A DNA stretch of 64,000 nt from an uncultured Olleya sp. (GCA_947503885.1 CANNFD010000006.1:1-64000), one strand, 5' to 3'. Positions 9,469-16,876 are shown, counted from the stretch's first letter. Notes: generated by a model from the sequence alone, not told the origin. Translations and numbers: made by a program.

Positions 9469-10162
9469 TTGCTGAGGCTCTTACTTGATTAACAAACACA
9501 TCTTCCATAATAACACCATCTTTAAGACGCACAATACGCTTACACATATTTGCAATATCCTCTTCGTGAGTTACCATTAATATGGTTTTACCTTCATCAT
9601 TTAGGGATTGGATAAAATCCATAATCTCATAAGATGTTGTGGTATCTAAAGCTCCTGTTGGCTCATCTGCCAAAAGTAATTTTGGATTTGCTGCTAAAGC
9701 TCTTGCTATAGCGACACGTTGTTTTTGACCCCCAGACAACTCATTAGGTAAATGTGTCGCCCAATTAGACAATCCAACTTTTTCAAGGTGAAACATTGCT
9801 TTTTCTATACGCTCTTTACGTTTTAAACCTTGATAGTATAATGGTAATGCAACGTTTTCGACTGCATTTTTATAATTTATTAAGTTGAAAGATTGAAAGA
9901 TAAATCCTAAGAATTTATTTCGGTAAATGGCTGCTTTTTTCTCGGTAAGATTTTTAATTGGAACCCCATCAAGAATATACTCGCCTTCATCAGCTTCATC
10001 CAACATCCCTATAATATTAAGTAGAGTAGATTTTCCGGAACCTGAGGACCCCATTATTGCTACCATTTCTCCATCTTCTACAGATAGATCTATTCCTTTT
10101 AAAACATGAAGACTAGAATCGCCAATTGGATAAGACTTATGTAGCTTGTTTATTTTGAGCAT
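9461..10162 (-). CDS. MacB/LolD-type ABC transporter ATP-binding protein
   Basis: This 233-residue cytoplasmic ATPase powers the adjacent permeases. Walker A is GSSGSGKST (38-46), the Q-loop lies near FIFQSFNL, the signature is LSGGQ (142-146), Walker B is LLLADEPT (162-169), and the switch histidine lies in MVTHEEDIA. The length and the sequence around Walker A are typical of the MacB/LolD/FtsE class, which works by transmembrane conformational coupling. It is the first gene of the six-gene run ending in tsaB. Confidence 0.95.
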   Translation of the reverse strand: MLKINKLHKSYPIGDSSLHVLKGIDLSVEDGEMVAIMGSSGSGKSTLLNIIGMLDEADEGEYILDGVPIKNLTEKKAAIYRNKFLGFIFQSFNLINYKNAVENVALPLYYQGLKRKERIEKAMFHLEKVGLSNWATHLPNELSGGQKQRVAIARALAANPKLLLADEPTGALDTTTSYEIMDFIQSLNDEGKTILMVTHEEDIANMCKRIVRLKDGVIMEDVFVNQVRASANV

Positions 10163-10221
10163 AATTGGTGTTTTTTTTGATTGATAAGTAACTCAATATC
10201 AATAAGACTACAAAGGATGTA

Positions 10222-10237
10222 AATTGTTACAACAATT
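10222..10237. promoter_or_regulatory. Perfect palindrome upstream of the export operon
   Basis: AATTGTT-AC-AACAATT is a perfect 7+7 bp inverted repeat, 60 bp before the start codon of the ATPase gene. Its place and symmetry suit an operator for a dimeric repressor. No regulator gene is adjacent, and AT-rich DNA produces some palindromes by chance. Confidence 0.3.
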
Positions 10238-10274
10238 ATTAAAAAATAATGTTAAATGTTGATTACTAGCAACT

Positions 10275-10496
10275 TTACTGTTTTTTAGTTCTAAAAAACT
10301 TCCAATAGATAAAAAAGCCTAGACCAAACACTAAGATGTAAGGTACTGACATTAAATAGACAATCCCGTTATTAATTCCTTTTGCAGCTAATTGTCCTTC
10401 TTCATTTTCAAGTACTGCTCGACACATAGCGCATTGCGCTTTCATTTCTAGAAACGAGAAAAAGGTAAACAGTATAAATAAAAATTTTATTTTCAT
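10275..10496 (-). CDS. Small exported membrane protein with a CxxC motif, in the oxidase assembly cluster
   Basis: The protein has 73 residues. It starts with a signal-like hydrophobic segment (KIKFLFILFTFFSFLEMKA), followed at once by QCAMCRAV, a CxxC pair that would face the periplasm. One transmembrane helix (about 47-67) and a short basic tail (RTKKQ) complete it. No named family is recognised with certainty. It lies 1 bp after the DUF420 gene and is the last gene of the group with Sco and the cysteine-less Sco-like protein. I infer a role in copper or thiol handling during oxidase assembly, but this is not shown. Confidence 0.75.
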   Translation of the reverse strand: MKIKFLFILFTFFSFLEMKAQCAMCRAVLENEEGQLAAKGINNGIVYLMSVPYILVFGLGFFIYWKFFRTKKQ

Positions 10497-10497
10497 T

Positions 10498-11043
10498 TTA
10501 AATGTAATAAGGTGAAATCATTATATACACTACAACTCCAGATATTGCAACATATAGCCATAAAGGAAAAGTGATTCTTGCAATTTTTTTATGACGTTGA
10601 ATATTATTGGTTATTGCTCTAACATAGGTAATTAAAACAAACGGAATAACAACAACAGATAAAACAATATGCGTCAATAAGATAAATAGATAAACGTATT
10701 TAATAACGCCTTCTCCTCCAAATTTTGTCGAGTCACTAGTCATATGATAAGCAACATACATGACTAAAAACAATACTGAAAACGAAATTGCAAGCTTCAT
10801 TAAATTTTCATGTAGCTTACGGTTATTGTTTTTAATTGCCCATACTGCTATAATTAAAATTAAGGCAGTTAATCCATTAATAGTAGCGTATATAGGCGGT
10901 AAAAACGTTAAAGGCTCAACATTAAACCCAAAGTCCTTTAGTTTAAAACTAAATAAAGCAGCAACTGCTAATGGAATAATTATTGACAACGCAATAATCC
11001 ATTTATTATATTTTTTTTCGTTTTGCAGATTATCTATACTCAT
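10498..11043 (-). CDS. DUF420 membrane protein (CtaM/YozB-like)
   Basis: This is an integral membrane protein of 181 residues from MSIDNLQNEKKYNKW; an upstream in-frame ATG at 11076 would give 192. I prefer 11043 because the extra 11 residues are weakly conserved in character, but the choice is uncertain. Five or so hydrophobic helices are visible, with the family pattern IYATINGLTALILI, KLHENLMKLAISF (with a conserved His) and LTHIVLSVVVIPFVL. DUF420 proteins are often next to oxidase genes, and CtaM is needed for oxidase function in Firmicutes. It sits directly downstream of Sco. Confidence 0.88.
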   Translation of the reverse strand: MSIDNLQNEKKYNKWIIALSIIIPLAVAALFSFKLKDFGFNVEPLTFLPPIYATINGLTALILIIAVWAIKNNNRKLHENLMKLAISFSVLFLVMYVAYHMTSDSTKFGGEGVIKYVYLFILLTHIVLSVVVIPFVLITYVRAITNNIQRHKKIARITFPLWLYVAISGVVVYIMISPYYI

Positions 11044-11115
11044 CTTATGATTTAAATTTTTTAATGCTTGTATCAATTAATTAAAATGTTAAGACGGGCA
11101 CTAAATATTTAATAA

Positions 11116-11865
11116 TTATTTTTCTTTTAATAGTTTAGCAATATCTTCTTTTAGCATCGAAATTTCTTGTTCAACACCATCTTCATCCATTTTTTCTTGT
11201 TCGCTAATTACACCTTTATAAAATATTTTTGGATTACCAAAAGCATCTTTTCTAGAGCGCAAATACCCTTCTTTATCCACTAAAGCAAAATCGCCTGAAT
11301 GCTCAAAATTATCCGTATCAACAAAAATATTGAAGCCGATATTAGATAGTTTGTATATGTCTTCCTTTGGACCTGTTAATAAATGCCAGTTAGGACTAGT
11401 TACTCCGTAATCTGCTGCATAAGTTTTTAAAACCTCAGGAGTATCATTATCTGGCATAATACTAAAAGAGGCTATACCAAAATCCGCATTGTCTTTAAAA
11501 GTGTTTTGAATTGATGCTAAGTTGGAGGTCATCCTAGGACAAATTGTCGGGCAGGTAGTAAAAAAGAAGTCTACCACATATACTTTACCTAAATAGTCTT
11601 TATTGGTAATAATCTTACCATCTTGATTTGTAAAACTGAATTCAGGAACTTTTTTAGGTTGATCATTAATAATTAAATAGCCTATATCTGATTTTTTATC
11701 AGAAGTTTTAGAACTATTTACTACAACGCCACCACTTCTACTTTCGTCAATACGATTAATATCCTTATTACTTATTCTGTCTATTATTTTAGGAATAAAA
11801 ATAATACCGAATAATAATATTATAAACGAAATACCTATATACGAATAATTAGCTTTTTTACTCAT
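11116..11865 (-). CDS. SCO1/SenC-family copper chaperone
   Basis: The 249-residue membrane-anchored thioredoxin-fold protein delivers copper to the CuA site of oxidase subunit II. It has an N-terminal helix (10-25) followed by a periplasmic domain. The copper ligands are visible: Cys105 and Cys109 in TTCPTICPRM and His189 in NFEHSGDFALVD. The length is usual for bacterial Sco with a linker. It follows the cysteine-less Sco-like gene by 9 bp and precedes the DUF420 gene; its likely client, subunit II, is encoded at 37.4 kb. Confidence 0.94.
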   Translation of the reverse strand: MSKKANYSYIGISFIILLFGIIFIPKIIDRISNKDINRIDESRSGGVVVNSSKTSDKKSDIGYLIINDQPKKVPEFSFTNQDGKIITNKDYLGKVYVVDFFFTTCPTICPRMTSNLASIQNTFKDNADFGIASFSIMPDNDTPEVLKTYAADYGVTSPNWHLLTGPKEDIYKLSNIGFNIFVDTDNFEHSGDFALVDKEGYLRSRKDAFGNPKIFYKGVISEQEKMDEDGVEQEISMLKEDIAKLLKEK

Positions 11866-11874
11866 TATGATTTA

Positions 11875-12591
11875 TTATTTAGTGTCACCTTTAAGGTCTT
11901 CTGCTCGTCGTGAAGTGGAGTTAAACTCTCCTTTACGTTTTTGTCTATATTCTGTAAACAACACACGTAAATCGTCTGCACCCATTATATTTTTAAGTTG
12001 TGCAACTTCAGATGTACTATATGCTGTTAATGGGTAAGCGTCTTTACCTTGCTCAATTTCATTTTTAGTTCTATTATCTAAACGACCACGTTGACTTAAT
12101 TCTTTATCGATTATAAACACTTTATCTGTTGATAAATTAAAATCTAAAACTGCGCTAGTTCTTAAACTATTAAACATTTTTTTTGTATCAGTATCATTTA
12201 AAGGCACAAACTGCCAATACTTAAGTTCGCCATGTCTAGTTAATTCTTTTTTAAGCCTATCTGCAGCTTCTTCTGTGCCTTGAGATACAAATATTAAAAC
12301 TTGAAACTTTTTAAAACCTTGAAACTTGTCATAAATCAGTTGTTTTAAATTAGACATTTCAACCACTTTTTTTTCAGGGTCTTTACCTAAAAAGCCTAAG
12401 ACGGTAATATGATCTTTTAATTTTAAGTCTGTTTTTGCTGATGATAAATTAGTAATATCTAGCACTTCTTTTTTAACAATATCTAACGGAGTGTAATTAT
12501 TGGTAGAAGGATATAAAAACAATAAAAAGATAACTGGAAGAAAAAACAAAGCACCTAAAGTAATTCCTTTTTTCAATTTCTTTATATCCAT
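11875..12591 (-). CDS. Membrane-anchored thioredoxin-fold protein without cysteines, Sco-like
   Basis: This 238-residue protein has one N-terminal helix (12-28) and a soluble domain presumably in the periplasm. The order of elements resembles Sco: a strand with ITVLGFLGKDPEKK, a helix, FQVLIFVSQGTEEA, a segment about a computed response, and VFIIDKELSQRGRLDNR, which parallels FALVDKEGYLRSRKDA in the next gene. It contains no cysteine, so it cannot bind copper as Sco does or catalyse thiol exchange. No named family is recognised. Being the first gene of the group, and paired with a true Sco, it may be an assembly partner; this is an inference from context. Confidence 0.8.
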   Translation of the reverse strand: MDIKKLKKGITLGALFFLPVIFLLFLYPSTNNYTPLDIVKKEVLDITNLSSAKTDLKLKDHITVLGFLGKDPEKKVVEMSNLKQLIYDKFQGFKKFQVLIFVSQGTEEAADRLKKELTRHGELKYWQFVPLNDTDTKKMFNSLRTSAVLDFNLSTDKVFIIDKELSQRGRLDNRTKNEIEQGKDAYPLTAYSTSEVAQLKNIMGADDLRVLFTEYRQKRKGEFNSTSRRAEDLKGDTK

Positions 12592-12616
12592 AATAAAATG
12601 CTTTTATTTAATTATA

Positions 12617-12624
12617 CAAAAATA
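12617..12624 (-). promoter_or_regulatory. Candidate -7 box for the oxidase assembly genes
   Basis: On the minus strand this reads TATTTTTG, matching TAnnTTTG, 26 bases before the start codon at 12591. It overlaps the U-rich tail of the preceding terminator, which would allow the assembly genes their own transcript. No clear -33 element is seen. Confidence 0.35.
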
Positions 12625-12625
12625 A

Positions 12626-12653
12626 AAAAGGTGGCTTTAATAAACCACCTTTT
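12626..12653 (-). terminator. Intrinsic terminator after the subunit IV gene
   Basis: A 9-bp stem (AAAAGGTGG/CCACCTTTT) with a 10-nt loop is followed on the minus strand by TTTTTTATTTTTG. It ends the ctaB-ctaF transcript. Confidence 0.8.
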
Positions 12654-12679
12654 AACTATATTTTATGTTGATTACTTAA

Positions 12680-13060
12680 TTAGAAATCGTTTTTTATAAA
12701 CCCACTGTCATAGACATCAAAAACATATCCGCCTTCTTGTAATAGGATAAAAATTAAATAACTAATAAGGAACACTCCTGTCCAAACTACTGCACGTCTT
12801 AAACCAACAGTTTCATCACGCATGTGCATGAAATCCCAAGCGATATAATATGCTTTAACTAAAGTTAATATTATGAAAATCCAGTTTAATAGTTTCATTC
12901 CTAAAACTACATTGTAACCCCAATCAGGTTTTAGTATACCTAATACTACCTCTATTGCAGTAATAATAGATAATAAAATTAATACTCCCCAAATTTTTTG
13001 AGTGTTAGATTTAAACTTAACTAAACCTCTAAATATTTCTAATTTATGTGCGTCTGCCAT
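12680..13060 (-). CDS. ctaF: Cytochrome c oxidase subunit IV family protein
   Basis: This 126-residue inner-membrane protein has three predicted helices: about 24-42, 52-75 (with GMKLLNWIFIILTLVKAYYIAWDFMHM) and 88-110. The KAYYIAWDFMHMRDE stretch is characteristic of prokaryotic subunit IV. It is a small accessory subunit of the heme-copper oxidase. It follows the two subunit III genes and is the last gene before a clear terminator. Confidence 0.9.
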   Translation of the reverse strand: MADAHKLEIFRGLVKFKSNTQKIWGVLILLSIITAIEVVLGILKPDWGYNVVLGMKLLNWIFIILTLVKAYYIAWDFMHMRDETVGLRRAVVWTGVFLISYLIFILLQEGGYVFDVYDSGFIKNDF

Positions 13061-13081
13061 GATATTTTGTTTCTATATTAA

Positions 13082-14080
13082 TTAAACTAAGTAGAAGAAT
13101 GTAAATACAAATACCCAAACTAAATCTACAAAGTGCCAGTAAAGACCAACTTTTTCAACCATTTCGTAGTTTTTACGTCTATCGTAAGTTCCTAAAACCA
13201 CATTAAAGAAAATAATGATGTTAAGTACTACTCCTGAAAACACGTGAAACCCGTGAAAACCTGTTATAAAGAAAAAGAAATCTGCAAATAAAGGAGAGCC
13301 ATACTCGTTAACTACTAAGTTAGCACCTTCAACAACAAGCTTTCCATTGTTTTTGATTTGATTTAAAGACTCACCTCTTGACAAAACAGTCTTCTCTCCT
13401 TCTTCATTTATAATTTGAGTTCTAACTAATACATTAGAGTTAGCTTCCATACCTTTAACGATATCACTTACTTGATAAGCAGGTAATGTCCCTTCGTCGT
13501 CAAACCATAATCCATTTTTACGCTCATGCTTAACTCTGTCTCCAGGTGCAGCAACAGCAAAGTCTGCTATTGCAAGACGCTTAAACTTTTGCTCTCCGTC
13601 GACATTAACATATTCTCCAAACTGAAGAATGTTACCTCCTTTAGTTTGTACAGCGCCATAGTCTCCTTTTATAAAAGTTTTCCACTCCCAAGCTTGAGAC
13701 CCAAGAAATATTAAACCACCAATGATGGTTAAAAACATATACCAAGTTACTTTTTTCTTATTTAGGTGGTGACCTGCATCTACTGCTAATACCATTGTTA
13801 CAGAGGACATAATTAACACAAACGTCATAAACGCTACATAAATCATAGGGTAGCTACCATGAAAAAACGGTACGTGTGTAAAAACCTCGTCAGCAATTGG
13901 CCAAGCATCCATAAATTTGAATCTTGAAAAACCATATGCTGCTAAAAATCCAGTGAATGTTAATGCATCTGATAGGATAAAAAACCACATCATCATCTTA
14001 CCATAACTTGCTTTTAGCGGTTCATTACCACCTCCCCAAGTCTTTCCTTCTGTATCAGTAGTTGCAACTGTAGTATTCAT
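13082..14080 (-). CDS. ctaE: Heme-copper oxidase subunit III with a large inserted loop
   Basis: This membrane protein has 332 residues. Subunit III supports the stability of the oxidase and its oxygen and proton pathways. The N-terminal half has helices with KMMMWFFILSDALTFTGFLAAY, and the C-terminal part has GFHGFHVFSGVVLNII and GLYWHFVDLVWVFVF, both subunit III signatures. Between helices, residues about 130-260 form a hydrophilic segment not present in ordinary five-helix subunit III proteins (for example the neighbour of 194 residues). The insertion is in frame and contains regular sequence. It lies between the shorter subunit III gene and ctaF. Confidence 0.92.
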   Translation of the reverse strand: MNTTVATTDTEGKTWGGGNEPLKASYGKMMMWFFILSDALTFTGFLAAYGFSRFKFMDAWPIADEVFTHVPFFHGSYPMIYVAFMTFVLIMSSVTMVLAVDAGHHLNKKKVTWYMFLTIIGGLIFLGSQAWEWKTFIKGDYGAVQTKGGNILQFGEYVNVDGEQKFKRLAIADFAVAAPGDRVKHERKNGLWFDDEGTLPAYQVSDIVKGMEANSNVLVRTQIINEEGEKTVLSRGESLNQIKNNGKLVVEGANLVVNEYGSPLFADFFFFITGFHGFHVFSGVVLNIIIFFNVVLGTYDRRKNYEMVEKVGLYWHFVDLVWVFVFTFFYLV

Positions 14081-14201
14081 AGTGTTAAATTAGTTGTTAA
14101 AATGTGGCACAAAAATAATCATTTTATTCAGTTAAAAAAATCCCAAACTCTAATTTTATAGTATCTAAATAAGGTTTTATTATTATTTAGCTAGAATTAT
14201 T

Positions 14202-14786
14202 TTAGTTTAGAAAAAAATATAAGAAGAAAAACAGGTAAATCCATAACAGATCTACAAAGTGCCAAAATGTTGCTGCTAATTCAAATCCAACCATATTTGT
14301 ACTTGAATATTTTCCTTGTAGATGCCTGATTAACACCACTAATACAGGAATTAAACCGACTAACACGTGTACTATATGCACTACTGCTATTAAGTATATA
14401 TAAGTTACCGTAATACTACTTGTTGGTCCGGTAAAGTTGTAACCCATATCAATAATTTGGTTGAACCCAACAAATTGATTAAAAACAAAAAATAATCCTA
14501 ATACAAATGTTAAAATCAACATTCCGGTAGTTAATCCATTATTACCTTGCTTTAATGCTCTTTTAGCAATAATAAAGGTAATACTACTAATAAGCATAAT
14601 AATTATGCTAATCCAAAATGGTTGTGGCATTTCAAAATCTTGAAGCCAGTCTGGTCTAGTACTACTTACTATAAAAGCACTTGTCCATCCAGCAAAAGAC
14701 ATTATTAAAGACACGATACCAAAATAAAGCATCATTTTTTTTGCACGTCCAGTTTTTTCTTCTAAAGTTCCTTGAGTTAAATCCAT
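14202..14786 (-). CDS. Heme-copper oxidase subunit III, short form
   Basis: This 194-residue protein has five predicted helices. It shows the family motifs at the C-terminus (FWHFVDLLWIYLFFFLYF) and VVHIVHVLVGLIPVLVV in the fourth helix. It is the usual size for a CyoC/CtaE-like subunit without extra loops. It starts 1 bp after ctaB ends, so the two are surely co-transcribed. The longer subunit III gene follows after 121 bp. The two proteins are clearly divergent, so both are probably used, either together in one complex or in alternative ones. Confidence 0.9.
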   Translation of the reverse strand: MDLTQGTLEEKTGRAKKMMLYFGIVSLIMSFAGWTSAFIVSSTRPDWLQDFEMPQPFWISIIIMLISSITFIIAKRALKQGNNGLTTGMLILTFVLGLFFVFNQFVGFNQIIDMGYNFTGPTSSITVTYIYLIAVVHIVHVLVGLIPVLVVLIRHLQGKYSSTNMVGFELAATFWHFVDLLWIYLFFFLYFFLN

Positions 14787-14787
14787 T

Positions 14788-15681
14788 TTATCTTATAAAT
14801 TTATCAACTACATATACAATCTGTATTAATGTAATGTATAATACACTTGACAACATTAGTTGTTTAGCTGCTTTTTCTGTCATTTTTTTATACAATTTAA
14901 TAGCATAGTAAAGCATTACTAATCCTAAACTAAAAACTACTATTGCAGCAACAATAGATAATTTTAAACGTCCTGTTACACCAAACACAGGAACTATTGA
15001 CACTAAAATAGTCCATATTGTATACAAAATTACTTGCACTGCTGTACCTTTATCTTGCTTACCTGTAGGCAACATAAAAAAGCCTCCTCGTTTATAGTCT
15101 TCAAACAAGAACCAACCTATAGCCCAAAAATGTGGAAACTGCCAAAAAAACTGTAAAGCAAATAATGTCCCTGGTTCTATACCAAAATTATCTGTTGCAG
15201 CAACCCATCCTAACATAAAAGGAATTGCACCTGGAATGGCTCCAACAAAAACAGATAATGGTGTTTTAGTTTTTAAAGGCGTATAAACACTTGTGTATAA
15301 AAATATTGAAATAGCACCAAACATAGCTGTCTGTGCATTAATTGTATATAATATAGCAATCCCTAATACCGTAAAAATACATGCAATTGCAAATGCTGTA
15401 TTAACAGACATGCGCCCAGAAGCAACTGGTCTGTTTTTGGTACGATGCATTAAGGCATCTAAATCTTTTTCGATAATTTGATTAAAAGCATTGCTGGCAC
15501 CAACCATAAAATAACCTCCTAAAGCTAGCAATAAAACAATTTTTAAGCTGATAGTATCAGCGCCCAGAAAATAACCAGCAACTGATGAAAACACGACACT
15601 TAAAGACAAGCGCATCTTAGTGATTTCTTTAAAATCTGATATAACCGTATGTTTTATTGAAGGTGTTGCTGTTGTACTCAA
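14788..15681 (-). CDS. ctaB: Protoheme IX farnesyltransferase (heme O synthase)
   Basis: The enzyme attaches farnesyl diphosphate to heme b to make heme O, the precursor of heme A for the oxidase. It has 297 residues and eight or nine membrane helices of the UbiA superfamily. The polyprenyl-diphosphate binding motif is NQIIEKDLDALMHRTKNRP, and YTPLKTKTPLSVFVGAIPGA is the second signature. It is the first gene of the ctaB-subunit III-subunit III-ctaF transcript, with a recognisable -7 box upstream. Also known as cyoE. Confidence 0.96.
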   Translation of the reverse strand: MSTTATPSIKHTVISDFKEITKMRLSLSVVFSSVAGYFLGADTISLKIVLLLALGGYFMVGASNAFNQIIEKDLDALMHRTKNRPVASGRMSVNTAFAIACIFTVLGIAILYTINAQTAMFGAISIFLYTSVYTPLKTKTPLSVFVGAIPGAIPFMLGWVAATDNFGIEPGTLFALQFFWQFPHFWAIGWFLFEDYKRGGFFMLPTGKQDKGTAVQVILYTIWTILVSIVPVFGVTGRLKLSIVAAIVVFSLGLVMLYYAIKLYKKMTEKAAKQLMLSSVLYITLIQIVYVVDKFIR

Positions 15682-15706
15682 ACCAACGCTATTTTTTTTG
15701 CTGGTG

Positions 15707-15714
15707 CAAAGATA
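15707..15714 (-). promoter_or_regulatory. Candidate -7 box for the ctaB operon
   Basis: The minus strand reads TATCTTTG, a match to TAnnTTTG, 25 bases upstream of the ctaB start codon. A matching -33 element is not evident. Confidence 0.45.
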
Positions 15715-15736
15715 CTGCTAAAAAGGAATTTGGCAT

Positions 15737-15773
15737 AAAAAAACCACAAGGTTTTTAGGCTTGAGGTTTTTTT
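15737..15773 (-). terminator. Terminator just beyond the displaced remB 3' end
   Basis: A 14-bp stem with one mismatch (AAAAAAACCTCAAG against CTTGTGGTTTTTTT on the minus strand) has a 9-nt loop and ends in seven U. It lies 15 bases past the stop codon of the decayed remB tail at 15787-15920. It is therefore best read as the original remB terminator. Confidence 0.75.
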
Positions 15774-15786
15774 ACGTTTTTAAAAA

Positions 15787-15920
15787 TTTTACAAATCAAA
15801 ATACCAATTAAATAAGTCTGTTCTAACCCCAAAATTAATCTATACTGTATTGTTATTATAAACCGAAGCTGTTTGTGCTTCTGGGTTAAAATTACGATAA
15901 CTTAAATTCACAAATGCTTT
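15787..15920 (-). pseudogene. Displaced, decayed 3' end of the remB-like gene
   Basis: These 134 bases match 17056-17189, the end of the intact remB-like gene, at 131 positions. The fragment encodes the last ~43 residues and the same stop codon. The three differences change Ser to Asn, make one silent change, and turn a Trp codon (TGG) into TAG, so the fragment could not work as a protein end. Similarity stops abruptly at both sides. A strong terminator follows it, as expected for the original end of remB. Confidence 0.93.
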
Positions 15921-15937
15921 CTATTATTTGGTTATTA

Positions 15938-16159
15938 TTATTTGAAAATATTATTCTTTAATAAGCCTAAAAGTATAATAGGTAAGTATAACAAAAATAT
16001 TATATAATATTTATATTTTTCTGTTTCAGAAAATATACAAATCAAAAAGATTAATAAGCTAAACCCAAAAATTAAATATTTATATATTTTTTTTAATGGC
16101 ATAACCAAAGAAATAAATAAATATAAAAATGCTGTTATTACCAAAGATATTATTTTCAT
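15938..16159 (-). CDS. Small three-helix membrane protein carried by the inserted segment
   Basis: I chose the ATG at 16159 (MKIISLVITAFLYLF), giving 73 residues. An upstream ATG at 16186 would add nine lysine-rich residues and would overlap the lost reading frame of the lipoprotein tail. Almost the whole protein is hydrophobic: helices at about 3-20, 25-42 and 50-66, with basic residues at both ends (KKIYKY, LLKNNIFK). No family is recognised. It follows the lipoprotein gene closely. A membrane immunity or partner protein is one reading of such a pair, but only by analogy. Confidence 0.6.
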   Translation of the reverse strand: MKIISLVITAFLYLFISLVMPLKKIYKYLIFGFSLLIFLICIFSETEKYKYYIIFLLYLPIILLGLLKNNIFK

Positions 16160-16234
16160 TTTTTTTATTTTTAGTTTAACATACAATAAGCAAATTGGCC
16201 TAACATAAATAAAGCTCCGGAACCTGTTGCATAC

Positions 16235-16876
16235 CTAAGTATTATTTTTTTTAGCTATACTTAAGGCTGCAGATTGAAAAGCAGTCGCAGCTGCAGAATC
16301 AACAGCCCACCCTGCAGCAACTTCTCCACTATAAATTGCTGCAGCAGAATCTCCTAAAGCGGATAATGAATTTAATCCAGTTGCTTGCATTAAACATTCT
16401 ACAAAATCTCCATCAACTTTTGACATGGTTGGTGTTTCTGATTGATTATTATAACTTACAATTAGTGCTAATCCGAAAGCAAAATAAATATCATCTGTAT
16501 TAATATTTTCTATGGTATCAATATTTAGTAAATCATTTTGACTTACACCCAATTGTTCAAATATTATTCTTGTTTCATCAACTACACTTTGTATTATGAT
16601 TTCAGGATAATCATTTGTATCTATATCATTCAATTTATTTGCTTTTGCTGAGTTTGACATATCAACAATTTTTAGACTTAATTTCTCTAAATTTTCAACT
16701 CGTTCTTGATATGAAGGTAGTATGATTTCTGACTCGGAATCTTTTTGATTTTCAATTTCATCACTACTACAAGATTGTAAAAAAAAGTTAATGAATACTA
16801 TACCTATAAAGGACAATAAGATTATTTTATTTGTTTTCAAATTTGAAATAATAAATTTTAGATTAATTTTTCTCAT
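16235..16876 (-). CDS. Lipoprotein of unknown function, probably frameshifted at its C-terminus
   Basis: The protein has 213 residues. It has a basic N-region, a hydrophobic core (18-34) and a lipobox FLQS-Cys36 followed by SSDE, so it should be lipid-anchored. The middle is acidic and helical. From Cys161 the character changes to a small-residue, Ala/Gly-rich segment (GDSAAAIYSGEVAAGWAVDS). It ends IAKKNNT at a run of eight A on the coding strand (16245-16252). Removing one A would continue the frame to 16171 with IILRYATGSGALFMLGQFAY and then CMLN, a 234-residue protein with a second Cys near its end. No named family recognised. Confidence 0.65.
   Translation of the reverse strand: MRKINLKFIISNLKTNKIILLSFIGIVFINFFLQSCSSDEIENQKDSESEIILPSYQERVENLEKLSLKIVDMSNSAKANKLNDIDTNDYPEIIIQSVVDETRIIFEQLGVSQNDLLNIDTIENINTDDIYFAFGLALIVSYNNQSETPTMSKVDGDFVECLMQATGLNSLSALGDSAAAIYSGEVAAGWAVDSAAATAFQSAALSIAKKNNT

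Noticed and set aside
13082-14786. Recent duplication of the oxidase subunit III gene
   Set aside because: The two proteins share only short motifs and differ in length by 138 residues, so any duplication is ancient.
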